Assembly (NCBI GenBank): GCA_028023455.1 | Contig: JAQFVV010000003.1 | Location: 2,132,001-2,196,000 of the forward strand | DNA from: Epiperipatus broadwayi | Taxonomy: Eukaryota; Onychophora; Udeonychophora; Euonychophora; Peripatidae | Reading direction: 5' to 3' | Length of the DNA: 64,000 nucleotides | In this document: positions 25,140 through 38,165 of the stretch, in pieces | Layout: each line of letters begins with the position of its first letter | How positions within the stretch are numbered: the first letter of the stretch is position 1 | Position numbers and translations under genes: made by a program | The notes under the pieces: generated by a model | Told to the model about the DNA's origin: nothing | The model's input: the letters and a program-made list of their open reading frames with translations, nothing else | Databases searched by the model: none

Positions 25140-25470
25140 AACCATTGCCAATGATGTCATCATCATCATCAACAACAACAACCATTATCAATCCACTGCA
25201 GGATGAAGGTCTCTCCAAGTTCAATCCATCTCCGATTTTTAGCTTCACTTCTCCACATCACCCCTGCACATTTTCTTATTTCATCCATCCATTTCACATG
25301 TGATCTCTTTCTAAGTCTTTTACAATCTCTTGGAATGCAATTTAAGATTTTAATTGCCCATCTATTATCATTTGTTCTAGTAATATGTCCACCCCAACTC
25401 CACTTCAGTCTTTTAATTTTTTCAATGTCAGTAATACCTGTAAAAGGTGTCATTACCCCCTCATTTCATA
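25140..25470 (-). pseudogene. RTE LINE 3' end (C-terminal tail of ORF2)
   Basis: The minus frame 25453-25169 reads GITDIEKIKRLKWSWGGHIT, then RWAIKILNCIPRDCKR, HVKWMDEIRKCAGVMWRSEA and WIELGETFILQWI. This is the conserved tail after the reverse transcriptase of RTE elements. It ends in a short trinucleotide tail (TCATCATCATCAACAACAACAACC on plus at 25157-25180), typical of RTE 3' ends, so the element is a 5'-truncated insertion. The antisense frame 25203-25532 is a shadow. Confidence 0.85.
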
Positions 25471-25879
25471 AAGACAGATACATATTAATAATTGATTTTA
25501 TCTATGTTCATTTGGTTAACTTTATTTTATGACTATCTTGATATATTGACTTTGTGTATATCACTAAATTTATACTTTAATAAACATCTTTTGATTTGTT
25601 TATATCAAAGGTAAACTTTGCACATAACTTTCAAATCAGATTTGGAAAAATTAATGAGAATCTCTTGATAGCAGTTTTAAAAAAATATATAATTTCATTA
25701 ATAAAAATATTAAAAAAAACAGTATCAATCTTTTTTAAAGATTGGGAATTTATTCTAATTTTATAAATATAGATGTGCATTAAAAATATTTATAAATCGA
25801 GCATAATTCTCAGCAACAACTCTACTTCTTGCTACTTAAAAACGTGTGACTATTTGTGAGTGAGATTCAAATAGTTCAA

Positions 25880-26260
25880 TGGCAATTCTGTTATTAAAAC
25901 AGGCAAAACTCTATACATATTGCCATTCAGTGCAAGCCAGAGTAATCAATGGATGCCAGAAGGCTGTGCATAAAATTACCATCTAGTGCTTACACATCCA
26001 ATATCCCCAGACTAGTTTCTGGCTTGTGACCTGTGTCAGTGAGGAATGTTGGATCTGAGAGCACTGCACCTAGATCTTAGGATCTAATGCAATCCTCCAG
26101 CAGCCACCTTTTATCTCTACTTAACTACAAATCTATGACACTTAAATTGAAAACACTGTAATATTTTCAATCCAAGCTCATCAGTTTATATAGTCATATA
26201 GGTCTGAACTCATATGGTGATTATGTGATGCTTATTAGCAATTCTGTTAGTAATAGAATG
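25880..26260 (+). repeat. 450-bp hammerhead repeat family, single copy
   Basis: It runs from TTAAAACAGGCAAAACTCTA (25896) through AGAGTAATCAATGGATGCCA to ACCTAGATCTTAGGATCTAA and CCTCCAGCAGCCACC, the same order as in the 47.8-kb unit. It ends near 26260, where the next unit would start. Confidence 0.8.
25998..26055 (-). ncRNA. Degraded hammerhead of the 450-bp family
   Basis: On minus, helix I strands (CCAAC..TCCTCA with TGGGGA..TTGG), the GAAAC, TA loop and GTC triplet are conserved. The core CTGATGA has become CTGACAC, so it is inactive. Confidence 0.55.
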
Positions 26261-26395
26261 TTATATTTATTTTCTGTAGAAAAAGAATTATCATTGGACT
26301 TTGGGAAATATGATGATAAGGAATAGTAGTGTCATACTCAAGCATACTGCCTAATAATTCCACACCATACTGTAATATTTCTCAACCAAACATAA

Positions 26396-26498
<103 letters not shown>

Positions 26499-26989
26499 CA
26501 TTAAGCAGATAAATTCTGCAAATTTAATTTAGGTTTATCATCTAGCATATGCCTCTAATGACGACATTTTTTTTCAATGTTCAATAAGAATATCTTTTAT
26601 CTACAAAAAAAGTACACAAAATATTAGGTTCACATGAAGTCTAATAATTTTTTTTGAACCCAGCAATAAGGATAGTCAAATTTAATGTCCTCATATCTTA
26701 ATAGAATGTCATTATTCAGAGTCATTCACAGTCACAATAAAAGAATAATCACATGATTTTACTAATTAGATGTTTTATCAGTGAATTACAAGTTCAGCAA
26801 AAGCATTTGTACAGGAACAGCTATTCTATAATACTGTTGTAATAAGCTTTAAACTAACTATACTATACTTTCATATTTATATAAAAATATTATCACTACA
26901 ATATTGTCAAATGCAATCATTTCTAATACTAATATTCCTAAAAAAATTGGCATTGACAAGAGAAGCAATTGTTTATTAGTGACTTACTA

Positions 26990-27460
26990 CTTTTTAATAA
27001 CTTTAAAAACCTTGCTCAGGTTATTATTTTATCATAAAGCTAACATTAATTCTCTACCTACAAGTCATTTTCTGGTGTACAAAAGAGGTTTTTCCAAAAT
27101 TAGTCTACAGTGTCAACTTTGCAACAGAGATGAAAACAATCCAGCACATACTCTACAGTTGTTCATTTCTCAGTCAGCTCAGAGACTTCATTGCAAAAAA
27201 AGTGATACTGGATGCAAGAGAAGCATTAATTATTCAGAATGCCATCACCACAGGTATTTTTTCAACCATCAGGTTTTTCATTTTCCTCATCTTTGCAGTC
27301 TGGCTAACAAGATGCAAATTTATTTTTGATAACAGACTCTCTTCAGTCAGAAAAACCTGATACAAATACTTAAAAACTTTCATGCCAGAGTCCAAATTCT
27401 AGCACCAGACTGGCTACACAAAAAGACCTGGTGCAAGATAAGTCTTCCAAATAAATAGTG
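26990..27460 (+). pseudogene. Second LINE type: C-terminal zinc-knuckle region
   Basis: In one frame NSLPTSHFLVYKRGFSKISL is followed by QCQLCNRDENNPAHTL. In the next frame the sequence continues HILYSCSFLSQLRDF and FAVWLTRCKFIFDNRL, and then a third frame gives RVQILAPDWLHKKTWCKI before a stop at about 27459. C-x2-C...H-x4-C after an LPT....RG stretch is the zf-RVT layout found after the reverse transcriptase of L1/Tx1-like and related LINEs. At least two frameshifts are needed, so it is dead. The reverse transcriptase proper is not seen. Confidence 0.6.
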
Positions 27461-28820
27461 TCTTACTTCATCAACTGATTACTCTAGCCTACGTGGTGCC
27501 AACCCAGTCAAGCTTCAAGTGCAAGACAATTCCTCTCAGGTAATTTAATTAAGTTAATAATTTTTTTTTTTTAAAAAAAAAGAAAACATACTGAATAAAA
27601 TTAATCACACAAATAAATTATGATGGGATGCTTTATATAAAAATAACATTAAAAAGAAAATATCTATGCATTTGAAAAGAAAGGTTTTTAATAAATGTTG
27701 TATTTATATATTGCACTATTTTCATCATATAAATACAACTAAAATACTCTCATCGCAAACTTTCAGAAAAACATTTTAATTAATATGTTTTATCAGTAAA
27801 TCAGAGATTTGGACACTTAGCATAAAGGCAATTTGGAGTTTTCATATCATGCAGCAAACTACAGAGATAAGTAACAAAGGATTGAAAGCAAAATAATGAG
27901 AGAAAAATCAAACATATATCATTGAAAGAATTACGCCTCCTTGTTTATATGTATAAATTCCTTTATTCAATCACTGTTTGTAACTCTGATCTTGTTGGTT
28001 GTCTAATGAGATAGTGGATATGGATCAATCTAATGTATTTTCCTTTGAGTGTAAATAAAGTTTGTTTTAAAATGAAGAATTAAGCAGTTATCATATAGTT
28101 GTGATGGAAAAATTAGTAAAACAGTATATAATAGATGAGCAATCGAGAATTTTCACTGGTCTATAAAAGATTCTAAAAAAACTTAGAAAGAGACATGTAA
28201 TATGAAGAGATCAAGCATCAAACATTACAAATTACAGAAACTGAATTAATGTTAAGAGAACTTAACCTGGAATGCAGTGATAAAAATTATAAATGATGAT
28301 GATAATCATTTCTACTTTCATCTTAGTCTCAATAACCAATATATACATTAAACACTACTGGCATTTCTTGAAGATTATTTGTCTATCACCACTAGCTTAT
28401 TTACATCCATTGAAATAATTGCTGTTGTAAAGCTCATATTACAAAGAATAATATACAAAAAATATATGAAAGAGAATCAGAAAATAGATTGTTTTAAAGT
28501 ATAATATAATTACATTTATTATTGTAATAAATACATGGGAAAATTAAAATCATAATAAGTAAATGTACAAAGAATTTGTACAATCCTATATTTAAATGAA
28601 ATACTTAATTTGCTACACTACTTGTGATAATTTCATCATCGATAATCTCAAAAAAAGGTCAGTTTTGATATTTATGATCAAGCAAGGCCTATTTCACCAG
28701 ATGTCATCCATCTTTCAATTTAACTCTCTTATTCTCATTTGATTTTGTTTCAATGTCATAGCTAGATGAACTAGCAAATTGACAAATATTGGGATTACAC
28801 AAGTGATTTTCATACATTTA
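27461..28820. other. AT-rich intergenic DNA, no gene seen
   Basis: No recognisable coding or repeat signal beyond homopolymer runs (T/A block at 27558-27585). Confidence 0.5.
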
Positions 28821-28839
28821 TTCTTTTATCAAAAATTAT

Positions 28840-30400
28840 ATATATATTGGACCATGATCGAATATGTGTATTCGAAACACTGGCCTCTTAGGCAGAGAAG
28901 AACATACTCGGAGAGTATGTATGCCCAAACGATAGCTATAAAATATATAACTACAGTTACATTTCCAGGACATAACTTCTTCTTGACTGTTGAGTTCAAC
29001 ACCAAGTTCAAAGCACTTTTTTTTTTGTTTGTGTATAAACACGGGCGCCAGCTATCTATTCAAGGATGAATAAATAATGCACTTTGAGCAATGGCCACTA
29101 ACTCAACGCCTAAATCCATGACTAGCTCAGCTGTTTGTAATCACTAATAGATTATACATAATTAGTGGTTAAAAGACTTGATAAAAGAATTTGTTAAAAA
29201 GAATTTATAAAAAGAATTGATAAAGAATTTGGTAAAAAGAATTGATAAAAAGAATTTGATAAAAGGAATTGATAAAAAGAATTGATGACAAATAAAGTTT
29301 AATTTTAAAGATAATTTATTAACTAACATTTATTTACTAAATTTAAACATTTTATAATTCTAATAAAACACACGCATATTTTAAATTAACATTTCTAAAT
29401 AGTTTAAATATTCCTATAGATTTAATAACAGAACACTCTAATTTAACTAATAAATATTGATATAATGATCACGCACATATTAACTCGCACACACGTAATA
29501 ATAATAAAGTATTACATAGCATTTGAAATTTAACCACACATATCAATAGTTCATTTATGTATGATATAAAGTTCATATAATTAGACTCTTGAAAGATTCG
29601 TACGAATTAATGCAATGCAATGGCTATTACAGTATAAACGAAATAAGCAAATGTTTTTACCTAGGCTTTTGAATGTAGACATAGAATTTTGTTCTCTTTG
29701 GTGGCTGCTTTCGGTGAGGATATTTCCATTATGAATGCTTCCCAGCTGGCTGGGACGTTTCCTTGCTGAGTTTCCTGATTTTCATGATTATTACTATCGG
29801 AGACAAATAGATACTGACGGAGATTTTCTAAGATGTTAAGCTGACATTATTTCACAGGCAGATCTGCTGTTTTCTCAGATATCTGGGCTGGAGATAAACA
29901 TGCGTTCCCAAGATCTTCTCAACATTGCATTTTGTTTGTTAACTGCTCAATTAATTTCTGAACTGCACTACTCAATTACTTTGTGAACTGATTACTGTCC
30001 AATAAAAAAAGGTCTATTTATACCTGTGCCTTGTTGTCTTTCTAATATCTCCAGCAAAGATCTGTTGTCAAAATTCTTTAGCAATTAATCCTTTGATAAA
30101 TGTGTTTTGGAAGATTGCTTAATTAATAATAGCCATGCAATAAAACGTGTTGTTTTATTTTATTAATAGCCATTGCCGTGTTTTTAATGATAATCTTCTT
30201 TTATTTCGCATACATTTTATTTATTTACAAATCGCACATATATACGCACATATATTTTTAATACAATTTACTATTTAGTTTTAACATTATTTTTTCTTTA
30301 ATTAAACTTGAATGAAAAGAGATTTGTATGTTTTAACTTTTTAAATTATATTTTTACGGATACTAATAAAAACTCTTTACTTCCTTTTATAACCCTTAGT
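28840..30400 (-). mobile_element. Possible LTR with primer-binding-like site
   Basis: On minus a TATA box (TATAAATA near 30022-30030) lies about 970 bp upstream of TGGCGCCCG (29042-29050). That nine-base string matches the start of primer sites complementary to tRNA-Lys 3' ends. Sequence after it includes an open minus frame to 28836 with no recognised Gag domain. The LTR boundaries (TG...CA) and a second LTR were not found. An unrelated unique sequence is equally possible. Confidence 0.25.
29165..29292. repeat. Minisatellite, 16-20 bp unit
   Basis: Six or more imperfect copies of AAAAAGAATTTGATAAAAGA-like units, differing by small indels. Confidence 0.85.
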
Positions 30401-30609
30401 TTAATTTCTCTAACGAAACACCTCTCTCCCCTTGTGATTAATTTATTGTAGCTCTTATTTCAGAAATTAACGATAGAAAACTATTTGATTCCTTTTTCGA
30501 AAACAAGCTGCAATAAACTCAACATTTAATTTTATGTTTCTCTTTAATGAAAGATTATTTTAATAATATAATTTTAGATAAAATTATATGTGCCTATATC
30601 AATATAGGT

Positions 30610-30644
30610 ACTAATATATATATATATATATGTATATATATATG

Positions 30645-30702
<58 letters not shown>
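30610..30702. repeat. (AT)n with (GA)n end
   Basis: Interrupted AT dinucleotides followed by GAGAGAGAGAGA. Confidence 0.95.
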
Positions 30703-32330
30703 ATGATTAATTAATAAGAGTAAATAATGCCATTAGAATATAACTTTACATTTTATAAAAATGTATTAACAAATTATTATTAAAAGATTATAATACTACA
30801 ATATCACAAATTACTTTGTTGGAATTACATATTGATGATTTAGAGCTATTAAACAATTATATTCACACATACATTTCTTATGTCTATCTTAACAAACAGA
30901 TGATTGTAATATTGAACAAGAACAAAAAATATTGCTAAAACTAAACTGCTATGAAATGTGTGTTTAATACATTGTCTTCAGTACTGATGATAATAATAAT
31001 AATACTGTAAATTATTTTCCAAATACAATATCAATACCTAAATATTCACACACACACACTCATATATATATATATATAGTAAACTTTCCTTCCGATTACT
31101 CCACAAATGCTATTCACTCTTTATTATCTATTATATTATCTCAACACTATAAAACAATAATCAGATATGAGACTCTCTATCTGGTTTGAAACTTACATTA
31201 TATAAAAACATAAGACAGACTTTAGGGATGATTACAACATAGAGGTTTTAACATTGAGAAGCATATAAAATAGACTCCACAATGGCATTAGTATTGTAGA
31301 AATTTTCCCACTACAATCCTATTATAATCTTTAGGAAAACTCCTACAACAAACAATGACTAACATAATATTTTATTTTAAATAAGTACATAACCCTTCTT
31401 TTATAATTTAAGAAGCTATAACATAATATTAAAAACACAATTTAAATTAAAATAATTAACACTATTCTATGGGTATCTCAGTGGTCATGATTATTTGGTT
31501 TTAAAATATAAGAATTATATTGATAATTAAATAATTGAATCACAAGAGGGATTTTATTGAGATCCAACTATTTAAATAAAAATCACACTTACCATTGAAA
31601 CACATTAAATAACTTACTATTTTAAAATTCATCTAACTATGATACTAATACTTTAAAATTAATAATTACAATTTACTTCTTACTTTCATTTAAATAATTT
31701 GATTTGTTTTCCTAAGATTTATTCTTATACTTATACAAATAAATATCACCATAAACTAATTATTCTATTATAATTGAAAGCTTTATCATTTAAACTTTAT
31801 CTCCCAAATCTTACTCAAATAAATTTCTTAATTAATTAGCATTTACCCATTTTAATTATATCTTTCAGAATTATAAACATTAATACTTTATCAGTAATGT
31901 ATACTTTGGAATAAACTATAATATTCTAAATTAATTTCTATAAAATAAATTTCACAACTGGATTTCAAAATTAGAATGTGACTCTTAAAACATAATATTA
32001 ATTTTTGTTATATGCTCTCCATTTGTAATACTTAATTACACTTTTCAAATAAATCTTCAAGATTCTTTTTATATTTAATAAAAATATAAAGTCATACAAA
32101 TTCCCTTTAATATAATTATAATTTAAAAATAATTAATAATTAATGTATCAATTATATACTCTTGAATATAACTCTTTAGATAAAATTTTTAATAAATATA
32201 TGATATGTAAGACTTATATGTGGATTATGTGCTTTATGGATATGACCTTGTGATGGAAATGACTCTCAAATACAATAAAATTACTAATACAAATTTTAAA
32301 TTAAAATATTCATTTATTTATTTATTTATA
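30703..32330. other. AT-rich intergenic DNA, no gene seen
   Basis: No recognised gene or repeat apart from a (CA)n/(TA)n run at about 31050-31080. Confidence 0.55.
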
Positions 32331-32622
<292 letters not shown>

Positions 32623-32732
32623 ACAACTATAAACACTATATTAAATAATTAACTAACAAAATAATTATTTAAATATTCATAAATTTACAATAAAATTATT
32701 TACATTCATAACAGTTAGAATGGTAATTATTA

Positions 32733-32785
32733 TAAAATTAGAAGCATGTGAGGTGCTGGAAAGAGGAGCTATAATAATTATTCTT
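32733..32785. repeat. Short dispersed repeat shared with 8.9 kb
   Basis: AAAATTAGAAGCATGTGAGG and the following GTGCTGGAAAGAGGAGCTAT match 8911-8958 with a few changes. No Penelope coding sequence is next to this copy. Confidence 0.4.
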
Positions 32786-35650
32786 ATAAGCTTATATGCA
32801 TTTTAACTTTTACCTTATATTTATTATCCAGTTCATTAAAATAATAATTTCATCCTTTTTATTATCATGTATGCTTTCTTAATATTATTATATAGCTTTA
32901 CCATCCATGAGTTATCTTGTGGTTATCTTCATGGTCCTTCTATATCTACCTTATATTTTATAACTTCAAATATTTTAATAAAATTATATTTTAATGATAA
33001 TTTATACTTAAAATATGTATTTAATAAAATTATACAAAATTTATTATTTAAGTTACATTTTTATTATTTTTTGTTAACATTAAACTTAATTTTAGAAGTT
33101 GTTGAACACAAGATATTTGAAAACAGATATTAAAGGTGTGTGGGGAGTTAGAACAACAAAGAATATCATGGAAAATTTTAATGTCACATGGTTTCTATGA
33201 GATAATCTTTCAAAATAACAATAGTAATTCAAATCCATTAATTTTGCAGTAAGTGGAATTGTTTACCCTTAACAAAAAAAGTGGACTTGATAAGAAACTT
33301 TTGATTTAATGAGATTGTTTTCATTTAATACAGTTTTAAAAATGGCAATTGTATTAAAATATTATAGTCAGCTAAATAAAGATACTTTGACAGGACTTGT
33401 GAAGCCTCTATTCCAGTTGCCTGCATTACTGCTGAGTCTCCATAGCATAATGTTAAAATAAAACAAAAGCTTAAATTAAAATTAAAACCTATCTAACAAA
33501 AAGGAAATCTATATTTTTTTCAACCGAATCAGAGAAGAAGTTACATTTTAAATATAACTGAAGGAAGAATTATTGCTGAACCATAGATCAACATTTCTAA
33601 AAATTCTTAAATTTTTACATTAACCTGCAATGATGTAAAAAACAAGTTTCTGATACAATAAAATTTTTATCTAGAACTTTTAAAATTTAACAAGAATGAC
33701 CTTTCTTTTGATACATTGCTTTTCTAGTTTGTCAAAAATTACCACTCAGGAAACCTGCTAAAAATCAGATTGAAAATAAACTTTAAATTTAGGACTTTAG
33801 ATTAAAAAAATAAATAAAAACACTATTACCATTATTAATAATTTTATTATGAACTGTTTGCTAGGCATTCTTTTTCTCTTTTAGATCTTCCAAAGAAATG
33901 TTCTTTTGAAACAATAAAGGTAATATTTAAGAAATTTTTTTGCTTTATATGTAATACATGTTTGCAAACATTTCATATAATACTTTTGGTGTGAATGGTT
34001 ATGCTTATTAAGGATTATATAAAGATTATTAAAATTTATTATCATTAAAAATTTTAAATCTTATAAATACATTACTCCAGGGTAAAAGAAATTGTGTTAA
34101 TATATAATGAGACATTAAGGATGCAAATTCTAGAAGTAAGATGTTGATAAATATAGTTTGTTACACAAATAATTTGAATAGTGGCCTTCATATACTTGGA
34201 ATTGTCATATGTAGTAATGAATATAATTTATATATATATATAAGAGAAGGTGAATTGTTTTTATTACAAACTTGTTTATCTCAGCGATCCAAATTTTTCT
34301 CATTTTGTAGCTATTTCATTTTCTTATGTAAGAGATGATAAAATTCATCTTATGATGTTAAATGAGAATGTACATGAATATATGTAGTAATATATTTACT
34401 TTACTTTTTGCACTACTTATTAAGCTATTAATTGTGATACCCAAGTTAGTTTGTTTAGAAGCTTCCTATATTATATTTTATACCAGTAGATAAGTTTAAT
34501 GTATTATTAAAAGGAACTTTTACCTACAAAATACATATAGAATCTATATTCTAAATTAGTTATTTATTTTATTAGAAAATAATTATAATATTCTTTTATA
34601 TAACTCTAGTTAAGATATTTTTTTCAAATTATAGAAACAAGTGCTGAAAATAAATAGCACCATTTCAATTTGGATTTTTAAATTTTTCTTTAATTGTTTG
34701 AAAAGCTGTAGTAACTTCATAAATATATTTGTTATTAATGATAAAAATGAAATGTCTAAATGTTAATTATTTATTTAATTTTTTTTTTTCATGTATTTTC
34801 TTTATAAGGTTGATACTTATCATTGATTTATGGTCACACAAATTAACTAGATTTGCATGGCATTTTGATATTTATCCACAGATATTAAATATGCATACTC
34901 TAATATTTTTTTTGCCTAGCCATATGAAATTGCTATTAGATATTATAACATTGTAATATAAAAAGAAAAGAATGATGTTTACATTAAAAGAAACTTTAGG
35001 ATTATTTGTTTACTACTTCTAAATATATTTCGAGATCAATAAAATGCCCTTTTGATTTTGATGTATATTTATTTGAAATATGCACATATGTAATAGAAGG
35101 TCTTAGATGTAAATATATTTTTATCTTTTATAAGTTTAGCTAGCCAGAAGTGAGAGAATTGCTATTATTAATTTATTATTTATAGTTACAGTTTTTGACT
35201 TGATCAGTTTGTAGGAAATATTAAATAGGAAAAGCCAACTACATTTCCATTTTATCTTCAATTATATGGTACAGTTTTGAATCTAAATACATGGACTATT
35301 TGAGAAGCCAGCTTCCTGAATTATTTACCATTACAGTTTTGGTTCACAACATTGGGGTTCAATCAACATTTTGTGTAGTTCTATTTTTATTTTTATTCTT
35401 TTTAGTATGACATGATAAGTGATTTAAATGACCTTATGCTAATAATAACATTTTTTGATAATAATGACTTGATTTGCATGCAATATTTATGCCAACTTTA
35501 ATATAAGAGAAAAATATATCACATTTAATGGGGGAAAGTTTACTTGGAGAAAATTTTATTTTCTGGAAATAATTAACTATCAAAGATATGTTGATTTCTT
35601 TTTGCTTTTGTCAGATGCTTTTCTTTTTAGGCAACAATGGAAGGTGTAGC
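32786..35650. other. AT-rich intergenic DNA, no gene seen
   Basis: Open frames at 32867-33133 (88 codons), 34141-34338 and 34729-34956 are Phe/Leu/Ile-rich without motifs. They are probably chance in AT-rich DNA. Confidence 0.5.
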
Positions 35651-36490
35651 AAGCTTCAGACTATTGCTGTGTATTGGTAAATATATTTTATATTGTAGAA
35701 ATGTTTATTTTTTAAAAAAGATTTTTTCTGTGACTTATTTTACTTAATATGAGTGATATTAATCCTGATGTACCAAGGGAATCTTTGAAATGATAGTTTG
35801 AAATTTATTAGCATTGTAGAAGTAAGCAAAATGTTTCACAATAAGCTAGTGATGTTCAAATGATTGCTTGGATATTAAATTTGATGAAGTTAAAGGTGAC
35901 AGATAAGTATTAATTGATAGGCTGAATGCTAAATTTGACAAGGAAATAAAAGTAGAAATGTGGAAAATTATAATTTTAAGATTGAAAGCTCTATAGTTAG
36001 CATCACTTTAGAAAAAGATGACATACATGATTTAAACTCCAAGCTAATAAAAATAACAATTTTGAGATCAATGATTCTTTCAAGATTAGGAAAAAATATC
36101 ATTTTCAATGCAAAAAAAATTGTGGGAAATATGATAACTTTTAAGTTTGGGGTTCTATAGTTATTGGCATTTTAGATGATCATTTTGATGAAATGAGCAA
36201 GGCTACAGGGGATTATGTAGGAATGCAGACAAATTGATTTATGGACTTGGATGCTAAAACTAATAAATGAATAGAAATATTGAAGCAGCAAGAACTTAAT
36301 ACTAATAAAAGTAGTGATGAAATATAAATAAGGGTGTGAAAAATGACAATTTTAAGGTTGAGAGTTCTTTAAATAAGGAAGGAAAAGTCATTGTAATAGA
36401 CAAATTTTGGTTTGAAAATAGTGTCATGATGAATTTAAGGTATATTAACAAGTTTTATCTAAATAATAGTCATGCATATAATGATTCTAG
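35650..36490 (+). pseudogene. Decayed, internally repetitive coding-like block
   Basis: Fragments in alternating frames repeat a motif. They are NYNFKIESSIVSITLEKDD (near 35966), NNNFEINDSF (near 36051), a DNFKFG version (near 36130) and NDNFKVESS (near 36343). Interspersed are LNAKFDKEIK and LDIKFDEVK (near 35870-35950). The similar spacing suggests a tandem-repeat protein now full of stops. No family is recognised, and the 66-codon frame at 35960-36160 is one fragment of it. Chance similarity in biased DNA cannot be excluded. Confidence 0.35.
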
Positions 36491-36769
36491 ATTGATGGAA
36501 GAAATTTAAGAGTGATGATAATTTGGGGGCTATTATATAAGTCAAACCTTTATAAAGTGTTTGTCAGTAATATGTGTTGCAAGGATTTAAGCGTAAAGAA
36601 CTAATATATCAAGATATATGACTGTGGAAAGTTATTTAGAAAGCAGAGTATTATAATATTTAGGTAGACCATAAAGATGAGAATTTTGCTGAAATATGAT
36701 GTTGTTTTACTTTTTTCTGAATCACTAAATTACCTGTGATTTTTTCTGAATAATGCTTGTAACTTTGTT

Positions 36770-37075
36770 TATGCACTCAGTATCAGATTTTTTGCCACTT
36801 TTCTGTATTGGCCTGTATGTGGAAGAATATATACTGGTGAGACCTGTCATACCATTGAAAAGTGCTTACAAGAACACAAACTGATGATTAGAAGTGAGAA
36901 AAAAAGTAATGTGCCTAAGGTAGCAGACCATGTATGCACCAATGAATATATGTTCAATTGGGAAAATACAAAATATTGATAGAGAAGAAAAGGTACAAAG
37001 AAGAAAATTTAAAGAAGCTGCTCACATGATAAATATCAAACAGTCTCATATGTCAACCTAGTGTGACTATACATA
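36770..37075 (+). pseudogene. Penelope-like GIY-YIG endonuclease, different lineage
   Basis: The plus frame from about 36809 reads YWPVCGRIYTGETCHTIEKC, then LQEHKLMIRSEKKSNVPKVA, DHVCTNEYMFNWENTKY and a stop at 36977-36979. After a shift it continues IDREEKVQRRKFKEAAHM. These are the C-x-CG-x-IYTGET, EH, DH...W and RRKFKEA parts of the canonical Penelope endonuclease. The sequence is clearly diverged from the copies at 14-16 and 22 kb, so a second Penelope lineage is present. No reverse transcriptase is visible upstream. Confidence 0.8.
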
Positions 37076-37174
37076 ATGTATGGAAACCACTAATTAACTT
37101 TGCTCTTAGGAAAAAGTGATAAGGAGGAAACCTCATAGATAAATATATGAAATTTCTACTATCTATTGCCTTTG

Positions 37175-37255
37175 ACAGGATGGCTCAGTTTGTTAGAGCA
37201 TTACCTTAAAGTTCAGTATTCAATAATCTAAGAGTACGTTTGATCCCCATGCTAG
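37175..37255 (+). repeat. tRNA-derived SINE head
   Basis: GATGGCTCAGTTTGTTAGAGCA (in part, 37179-37200) is a near-canonical tRNA A box / D-arm. GTTTGATCCCC (37239-37249) is a good B box at suitable distance. Stems do not all close, so this is a SINE rather than a working tRNA gene. Confidence 0.65.
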
Positions 37256-37549
37256 TACTGTTACTAGTCAGACTAGCAACACATGAAGAAAATGTGATAT
37301 TAATATCTCTTGAAGTATTTATATAATGTTGGAAAATTCTGTGTTTAATTATATATGTATATAATGTCCATCACTCCTCCAAATGTTAGGAATGCTATTT
37401 GTAAATAAAAAAGTCTGAATTTCTTTTCATTCACAAGGTAGCATTGCTAAAAAAACATAACATTGGAGAAGGGGTTATTGACATTTTATATTTGAATTTT
37501 TATCTAGCAATATGCACTGGATCTATTCCTCAGATATAATTAAAATTAT

Positions 37550-38165
37550 CCCTATTCAAAAAATAAACTAAATTAGGCAAAGAAATAAATGCCAAAAACA
37601 CAAACACTGATGTCACTGCTACAAGCAGTCTTCTCAAGTGCAAAGGCCTAAAACAAATCCACAAATATATAGTACATATTAAACACAATTCATAATTATA
37701 TCCTACACATTCTTAAGATTAAAAGAACTCTTAAAGAAATTGATTGCTACAGAATCATAAATTTTTAATAATAAAGATTTTGTAAATTCTTTTTTTTTTA
37801 TTTCATTTCTTTCAATATCATAGCCTCTATCTCTTTCATGGATACATAAAGCAGAACTATGATATTTTTTTCTAACTCTATTTTCATGTAATAAAGCTTA
37901 GATTGATTTCTTTGAAAGAAATGAAATGAAAAGCAGAATTGAAGAGATTTTAATAAAAATTTATGAGTTTGCAGCAATTAACTTGTTTAAGAGTTTTTTT
38001 AAAGGAGTGCGGGATGTAACTGAAATTGTGGGTAATATGTAATATATATTAGTTGATTTATTTTAGTCCTTGGCACTTTAGAAGTCTGCTTGTAGCAGTG
38101 AAACCAGCGGTTGTGTTTCGAGTTTATTTCTTTGCCTAATCTGGTTTATTTTTGAATTTGAAATC
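37550..38165. repeat. Diverged inverted repeat, Penelope-end-like
   Basis: Inverse of 37560-37680 matches 38045-38160, for example GACTGCTTGTAGCAGTGA and TTTATTTCTTTGCCTAAT. Each arm has a strong stem ACTGC/GCAGT followed, in the right arm, by GAAACC, triloop AGC, GGTT. This resembles a decayed hammerhead with its CUGANGA core lost. Confidence 0.6.

Noticed and set aside
37175-37255. Functional tRNA gene
   Set aside because: The spacing between boxes is filled with sequence that does not fold as an anticodon arm, and no clean acceptor stem is seen.
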